This document shows, one piece after another, positions 57,311 through 64,000 of a DNA stretch of 64,000 bases. Origin of the DNA: Osedax fenrisi (taxonomy: Eukaryota > Annelida > Polychaeta > Sabellida > Siboglinidae); NCBI GenBank assembly GCA_964019155.1, contig OZ025242.1:81863577-81927576 (forward strand). Reading direction: 5' to 3'. Made by a program: the position numbers and the translations under genes. The notes beneath the pieces were generated by a model. That model did no database searches. It saw only the letters and a program-made list of their open reading frames with translations, and was not told the DNA's origin. How positions within the stretch are numbered: position 1 is the first letter of the stretch; each line of letters opens with the position of its first letter.

Positions 57311-57674
57311 AAATTACTTAACACGATATTATTGGTATTCTATTATTTAACTAATTATTTTTTATTATATTACACATATCATTGATTATATAATTAAATA
57401 AAAACCATTCGATAACTCCTGTTCTGTTTTGCACTTGATTCTAAAAGATTATTATCATAAAGTTAATTATATATTATATTATAGATTAAATATATATATT
57501 ACGATATTTATAAGTTTTAATTTTAGCGTTATACTACTCTAAACAGTGAAATTAACAGATATAATTAAGAAGAAATTTACAAATGATAAAGAATACATAT
57601 GTAATTGTAAATGTGGAATTATAAACTACTAAATACCAATACAGTATTAATATAAACTGCGAGATAATAATACC

Positions 57675-58111
57675 AAAGATTTTGCGAAGCAAAGATATAA
57701 TACTCCCTATGCATGCAACGTAATTTAGTAATATCCCCAACCGCTGCTAGCAGTAGTATCGAAATCACTGAAATAGATTTAGGTTCGGCTCTGTTTGCAT
57801 ACAACAATGTTTTCATTGCTCTATTAAATTACATGCAATATAAATTAGCTTTTACTCACTAAATATATACTTATAGTATTTAAAACATACATATCATATT
57901 TGTTTGTTATATATTAGTAATGAACACTTAGTTTTCATCATATAAATATTAATTTAAAGCATATTATTTAACATTTTAAAAGTGTATAGTTAAATACGAA
58001 TTTACATTATAAACAACACATAGTTCCTAGGTGGCACTGGGGTATTTTGTATACAAATTCGAATTACAGGATTTCGCGTAAGTGTTATATCTTTCCTTCG
58101 GAAAATCTTTG
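57675..58111 (+). mobile_element. hAT-like MITE family M1, copy 3
   Basis: AAAGATTTTGCGAAGC .. GGAAAATCTTTG; flanking 8-mers ATAATACC and ATGATACC agree in 7 of 8. Very close to copy 1. 437 bp. ORFs 57552-57740 and 57619-57816 are inside or overlapping and unsupported. Confidence 0.88.
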
Positions 58112-58715
58112 ATGATACCGTACAAATGTAAAATAATTATACAATATGCATTATCAGTGAATTATTATTTAAATATTACATATATATGTATTATATAATA
58201 GTGTTTAACATCATATATATTATATAGTGATGTAAACAATTTGAATATTTAGATTAGAATATTAAAAAAGTATTCATGGGATTAAAGTAGTAGTATTAAT
58301 ATTTTTGTGTACGGTATTAGTATAGCAGTTATTTCATAATTGGAATTTTCAGTTTTCTATAAGCAATAAATATAGTATATTAAGTAATTATAGTATTATT
58401 TAATACTTTAAAATATTAATAATTTATTACTATAATATTAATAAATATATGAATTATAATATCATATTATAAATATACATAAGTATGTTAAAATGGTTTT
58501 CGCCGAAGATTACAAATAAACTACCCTGTTTGGTTAGAACGGACAAACGGCAATTTTATTTAAAACTATATTTATTAAATTACTTTTATTTCTATATTAA
58601 CTAATGCTGATTGTATATTTTTCATAATGTATAACTATTATATTGTTAACAATATTTAATATGATATGGTATTATAATAATCATATAATATATATGGATA
58701 CAGGAGAAGCAGACC

Positions 58716-59792
58716 ACCGATATATTTAAGAGCCGCCCATCGATGTAAATATATGTTACGCTTTCACACGCTAAAATATTCCATATGAGTAACATACATA
58801 CGTTGTTTATGTGTATTATCATATTAACACAAATATATATTATAATTATATACATATATATTATACATGTATAATAATATTAATAGTAACTGTACGGATT
58901 ATGGTCAAAAGCTTCGCGATTGATGAGCAATTTGAATGCCCGCAAAATTGTTTATGTGAATTAGTGAATTTACAATAGCTTATGATTGGCCATTATAATT
59001 AGCGTATGTCTATTTATAGACTATCATACATGCAACGGCTTATCATTAACATGTGTGTGTGTTTTATAGGCTCACTCGGGATGTAATGCAGCTAAAAAAA
59101 CCTAGCAATATTAAAAATAAACCCAACAAAACCAAACCAAACAAGTGAAAATAACTAAAACTAAAAATATTAATGTTTGTACAAACAATCATACGGCGTA
59201 TGATTCATACGCTATTGTAAATTCACTAATTCGAATAAACAATTTTGCGGGCATTCAAATTGCGCATCAATCGCGAAGCTTTTGACCAGGTACCAACTGT
59301 ACAATTAAATATTTTATTTTTTATTAAATTTCAATTTGTACTATTAGAAATTATAAGGTACTATAATGGATAACATATTGATGGATTATATTATACATAT
59401 ATAATATATTGGTTCTACTTGAAATTAAACAGACATTCTAAAACTATATCGATCTCATGTGTACGTAACATATTCGAATAATAATCGAATGATTTCTAAT
59501 AGTTAAATAAATTAAAATATAATAAAAAATCAAATTTATTAACAAATATTTAATTGTACAATTACTATAACGGATAACTATAGATATATATATATATATA
59601 TATGGATTATATTATTATACATATAATTATAAGATATATTTGTGGATTTGTTTAATATGATATAATACACAAAAGCAGTTTATGTATGTTACTCGTATGG
59701 AATATTTTAGCGTGTGAAATCAAGCGTAACATATTTACTTTAGTGACATATATTTATTAATTGGGCGGCTCTTATATATTAGTAAGACCGCC
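58716..59792. mobile_element. inverted-repeat element GGGCGGCTCTTA, split by a MITE
   Basis: 58716-58835 (..TTTAAGAGCCGCCCAT, CACACGCTAAAATATTCCAT, GTAACATACATA) is matched inversely by 59645-59792 (TATGTATGTTAC, ATGGAATATTTTAGCGTGTG, GGGCGGCTCTTA). The right arm carries an extra GGCGGTC block. The M2 MITE at 58896-59294 sits in the loop. The loop also shares 59412-59515 with 51935-52030. Confidence 0.7.
58896..59294 (+). mobile_element. hAT-like foldback MITE family M2, copy 1
   Basis: Ends GGATTATGGTCAAAAGCTTC and GAAGCTTTTGACCAGGTACC; inverted arms extend about 80 bp (ATTTGAATGCCCGCAAAATTG). Perfect 8-bp duplication AACTGTAC (58888-58895 and 59295-59302). 399 bp, no ORF. Confidence 0.93.
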
Positions 59793-59849
59793 CAAATTGA
59801 ACTCTTAATTATATCGGCGGCCTGAATATATATATATATATATATATTC

Positions 59850-60218
59850 GGTACCTGGTCAAAAGCTTCGCGATTGATGCGCGATTTGAACGCCCGCAAA
59901 ATTGTTTATTCGAATTACTGAATTTACAATAGCGTATGATTGTTTGTTGAAACATTAATATTTATAGTTTTAGTTATTTTCACTTGTTTGGTTTGATTTG
60001 GTTGGGTTAATTTTAATATTGTTTAGGTTTTTTTAGCTGCATTACTGTAAATGATTACATCCCGAGTGAGCTTATAAAACACACATATATAAATATATGA
60101 TAATTATAAGCCGTTGCATGTATGATAGTCTATAAATAAACATACGCTAATTATAATGACCAATCATAAGCTATTGTAGAACCACTAATTTAATACGCGA
60201 AGCTTTTGACCATAATCC
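59850..60218 (-). mobile_element. hAT-like foldback MITE family M2, copy 2
   Basis: Ends GGTACCTGGTCAAAAGCTTC and GAAGCTTTTGACCATAATCC, i.e. opposite orientation to copy 1. Perfect 8-bp duplication ATATATTC (59842-59849 and 60219-60226). Interior TTTTCACTTGTTTGGTTTG is the inverse of copy 1. 369 bp. Confidence 0.93.
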
Positions 60219-60229
60219 ATATATTCAAT

Positions 60230-60865
60230 TAATAATATTGATCAATAATTATACTTATTTCAATAGTTTCATTTTAATATAAAATGCATGTTAAAATGTA
60301 TATTTTAATAAATAAACACAAGAATATAATAATCTATTGATACTTGATAATTAAAGTTAACTTATGCTATCATAATACCAACTATATGATACATTTTCAT
60401 AATTAAAATTTCATATTTTTATTTTGAAATAAAATTTACATTAGTTCGTATAGATTCTATAATAGAGCCCGTTTTTATATCTAAGTAATTTATCTAATAT
60501 ATATTATAATTATGCTTACATATTATTTAATAATAATAATTATAATATAATTATTAAAATGTGACATGTGCTTTTTAAATTATCCGAAAAATTCTTATAT
60601 AAACATAATATAAAAATAAAAGACATATTTATTTTATATAATGAAGATATTATATGATATAAATAATATATAGTTATTTTTAAATATAACTAACCATATA
60701 TAATATGTTCGTGATTGATAGAAAAGGTAAAATAGTTTAAATTATCCAATATTATATTGAATATACGAATTTAATTTAATATGTATAAATATAAAAAGGT
60801 CATGACATTTGTCATTAATTATAGAACATATATATCAGAAAATAATAAAGTTGGAGCGAAACCTT
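60230..60865. other. AT-rich spacer
   Basis: No gene supported. Confidence 0.5.
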
Positions 60866-61128
60866 TAAAATTCAGATTGTCCACAAAATAATTATTTTAT
60901 GCATACCTTAATATTGTCAACAAAAGAGTTAGCTTATACATAATTTTTATTTGGTAGACAATATTTTTATATATATTTTATTATTCATTATTTTGAAAAA
61001 ATAATTAGATATATTCAAAGAGTATATCATAATTAATTAGTATGTAAATTTTCACCTTCATGGCTATCTTATAAAAAATGGTTACCAAATGATTATATTT
61101 TGCATTGTCCACCAACTGGTTATATTAC

Positions 61129-61135
<7 letters not shown>
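60866..61135 (-). repeat. TTTGGTAGACA repeat family, inverted copy of 36178
   Basis: Inverse of 36178-36440, with ATTTGGTAGACAATATTTTTA, AATGATTATATTTTGCATTGTC and the (TA)n border. Confidence 0.65.

Positions 61136-61184
<49 letters not shown>
61132..61184. repeat. (TA)n microsatellite
   Basis: About 25 TA units next to the repeat copy. Confidence 0.9.
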
Positions 61185-61188
<4 letters not shown>

Positions 61189-61189
61189 G

Positions 61190-63410
61190 TGTGTATAACT
61201 AATTATAAATTATATAAAGATATTATTTAAATAAATAGGTATATATGATTTTATTAGGTAATATTAATAAATGGTAGATCTAATGAGATGAAAACATTTC
61301 TCTCTCCATTCTGTTTACTTTACAAATTATGACATTAATTCATCTATAGTTTCACCGTGAATATTACCTATCATTAAACTATTCAATTTCTTTTGTCCCA
61401 TTGAATTTCTCAGACAGTTCTTTATAATGTGCATATTACTATAATTATTTCACTGTTAACTTAACTTATTGGTCTTAAAATGATTAAATTCATCAATATT
61501 TTCATGTTAGAATACATTTTCTCAATTACAATTTATTAATATTATATGATTATAGATATTATTGTGATTTTATAATTTTAATGTTAATATTTTTATTTTA
61601 TAACCCTGGAGAAAAAAATATATATTTTACATGTATAACAATATACATAATTTTTAATTTTGTTCATTTTAACTTTTACTTTATTAAATCAAAAAAATAA
61701 TTATATATTTTATTATGGGTTTTTTTATATTATGCATACGTATGTTAATTATATATGGCAAAAGAAAGTAGGTCGCTTAAGGATACTAGTAAAAATAATA
61801 AAAAAAAATAATGTGTATTATTGTATTATGATTTATTTATAAAATTTGAAATATTATCTTTAAAATGGTACATACATGGTTTGTTTACGTAAAATAAAAA
61901 TTATAAAAAGAACAATTTTAAAACAAATATAAATACACTAGTATGAATTAATTTAAAACTTTAAACTTGATTTACACAAAATAATTATTTTGACCAATTA
62001 CGTTCACTACATAATTCTAATAACTTTAGTAATAATACTTATTTTAACATTATTTTATTTTAGATGTTTACAATATATCCATAACATATGAGCATATGTA
62101 GCATTATGAAGCAAGTTTATTTTTATTGATTCACATATCTATCTTTTACACGCACAAATTGCTTATCAGCTTTTTTAATATTGATGGTTTTACCATAGTA
62201 TAAAACATGCTATTATATATATATATAACAAAACCTATATAAAATCAATATTAATAGCACAAGTGATATATTCATAGAACGATAGTATGAATATATATAA
62301 TTTGATTTCATTATATTTATGAAATACATCTCAACTAATTTTTATACATTTTCGTTTCTAATTCAATATTACAATAAATTTTAATAAAAGTATTATATTT
62401 GGAAAGATAATCTACCGTAATCTAAAATTAACATGGTACCATATGTTTTTACTATTATTGTCAAGCTAAAACAGATTTATTCTAGAAATATAAGAACCTA
62501 AAGAGACTAATGACTGAAAGTCTTCGCTATGCACCGAGGTTAAGTGATGTTAAGTGTCAGATATCACATATATAGATATATATACATGCGTTAAATATAT
62601 TATATAATAATGTAACTAACATTATTCTCTTCTATGCCGTTATATATTCATCAAGTTCATCTGAATTTATCTTATTTCTGTTCAGAGCCCTATATTAAAC
62701 AATATGATAATATACTATAGGAATGTCAAAATGATACTCTATTTTATGTAATAAACTATTTAATTGTGTTATACATGCTAAAGATATAAACAATTACAAC
62801 TGTTGATTAGCCATTACAATGTGTAGTACTAAGTTATTTAACACTGACAAATATGATTCGCATACTTATTAAACTATGGTGCAACATAAAATTAGATGGA
62901 AATTTGATACAAAATCCCAATTTATATTTTTGTAACTATTTTTATCATAATAACCTACTATTATTATTATAGTTATATTAATTTCCTTCATTACAATTTT
63001 ATTAATTTAAAAAAATATATTTGTTTACTATTACTAATATATATACTAATATACTTTAATATAGAATATTTTATAATTAAATAATAAAGAGAACATTTAG
63101 ATTTTTTAATTTTCAATATCTTCTGTACTATTAATAATTCATCTCAGTATAAATTTCACAAATAAATAGTTTAAAATAGTCTAAAACTATATTGTTCTTT
63201 CAGTAAACCCCATCTTAACAATTAAAGTGTCTAACTATTGATGATGATGGCTGGAGAAGTGTCGTTCAACCACCTGCCACAGTGTCACCTTACACAATAA
63301 CTGATCGTTAGGTTCAGTCTTCGTAACCTCACTCCGTCTCTCTGGTATTTGTATTTCTAAAATGTATATGTAACACGATTAGGTAACATGATACTAGACC
63401 TGAATACTAT
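61190..63410. other. AT-rich spacer
   Basis: No gene supported over 2.2 kb. The 60-codon ORF 61660-61842 has no recognisable feature and is A/T-driven. A GC-richer patch at 63235-63350 has no sustained frame. Confidence 0.5.
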
Positions 63411-63665
63411 AGTTGGGAATTTTCAAAAATGTTACTATATCGGTATCCAATCACTAAAATTTAATGATATATCAGTATTGTATTAGTTCAAAATTAAAAG
63501 TAATTGTATCGTATGGTTTTTCAATTTAAATTTATTATATCATATCATTAACGCTTCGAATAAATTTGAAATTGGTATCATAAAAGGTGCATAATTTTGT
63601 GCGAAAGTATATGTGTTTATAATATGTGTTAATTACATAAATGTATGTGTACAAGTATATGTACA
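63411..63665 (+). repeat. dispersed repeat, copy 2
   Basis: Diverged copy of 1231-1560, starting AGTTGGGAATTTTCAAAAA. 63666-64000 is plain AT-rich sequence. Confidence 0.55.
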
Positions 63666-64000
63666 AATTTATATTTTAAAACTTCAAATTTATATAGTAT
63701 AAATTCAGATAAACAAAATAATTATAATTTGTAGATACTAATATTTATATATTTAGGCTTTTATAATAAAGTGTTTTCTTTTTATTATAAAATATGCCAA
63801 GCAATAATATATATAATAATATATGCTACACTATTTACTGATATAACATTCTTTTCTTAGATACATTTAGTAAATTTGACTTCATATTTAGATACGCATA
63901 GATTAAATATATAATTTGTATGTAAATGTTAAGAGTAATAGATACTGTTTGCCGTTCTAGAGAATGAAGTAATGTATAAGTTAACAACGTTATGGTGCTT

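Noticed and set aside
54332..57816. ORFs MKTLLYANRAE at 54332-54562 and 57619-57816
   Set aside because: Repeated because both lie in copies of the M1 MITE; no protein features.
62515..62575. 5S rRNA-like text (CACCGAGGTTAAGTGATGTTAAG)
   Set aside because: Only about 20 bases resemble the 5S internal promoter region and no flanking 5S structure is present.

Overview
The window is metazoan nuclear DNA, most likely from an invertebrate with a very AT-rich, repeat-dense genome. The evidence is non-LTR and Ty3/gypsy retrotransposon remnants, hAT-, Harbinger- and Tc1-like miniature elements, exons with GT..AG borders and AATAAA signals, a dynein light chain (LC8) exon, and dozens of long (TA)n tracts. 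Nothing bacterial or plasmid-like is present. I cannot name the species. Most of the sequence is transposon debris and simple repeat; host genes are few, small or broken.

Layout. 1-10.8 kb: AT-rich spacer, a Tc1-like MITE (3974-4599) abutting a 5'-truncated non-LTR retrotransposon with a reverse transcriptase ORF (4601-7608). 10.85-20.0 kb: four tandem copies of a segment carrying a gene-like exon and two foldbacks; copies 2 and 3 share one 2.6-kb TIR element holding an antisense LINE fragment. 20.0-22.8 kb: foldbacks and GC-richer exon-like islands. 23.18-24.19 kb: second LINE remnant. 24.7-27 kb: GC-richer island with an X-box-like palindrome and a 0.94-kb TIR element. 27.7-31.5 kb and 37.1-38.8 kb: paralogous minus-strand exons of an unrecognised gene family, interrupted by MITEs. 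32,835-36,084: 18-bp minisatellite, 180 whole units. 40.9-43.7 kb: the best host genes, both on the minus strand: a divergent LC8 dynein light chain exon and an intact ORF for a Lys/Arg/Ser-rich repeat protein. The latter lies between two oppositely oriented (TAG)n arrays, and both genes lie between inverted copies of a dispersed repeat. 46.1-50.2 kb: a short LTR element with a gag start, then a decayed gypsy pol into which a CAGGG-type hAT MITE inserted with a perfect 8-bp duplication. 50.3-52.8 kb: inverted-repeat element with tRNA-like segments in its arms. 53.6-56.3 kb: decayed multi-exon gene of unknown function. 54.4-60.2 kb: five hAT-like MITEs of two families with 8-bp duplications. 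60.2-64 kb: AT-rich spacer with dispersed repeats.

No operon-like or defence system is visible. The items most worth following are (1) the LC8-like plus basic-repeat-protein pair, which could be a testis or other tissue-specific module (inference only); (2) the dispersed gene family, its recurring ~47-bp block and 3' hairpin; (3) the minisatellite, which keeps an exact 18-bp register for 3.2 kb; and (4) the nested TE stratigraphy. All calls come from reading the sequence and translating by eye; no database search was run.
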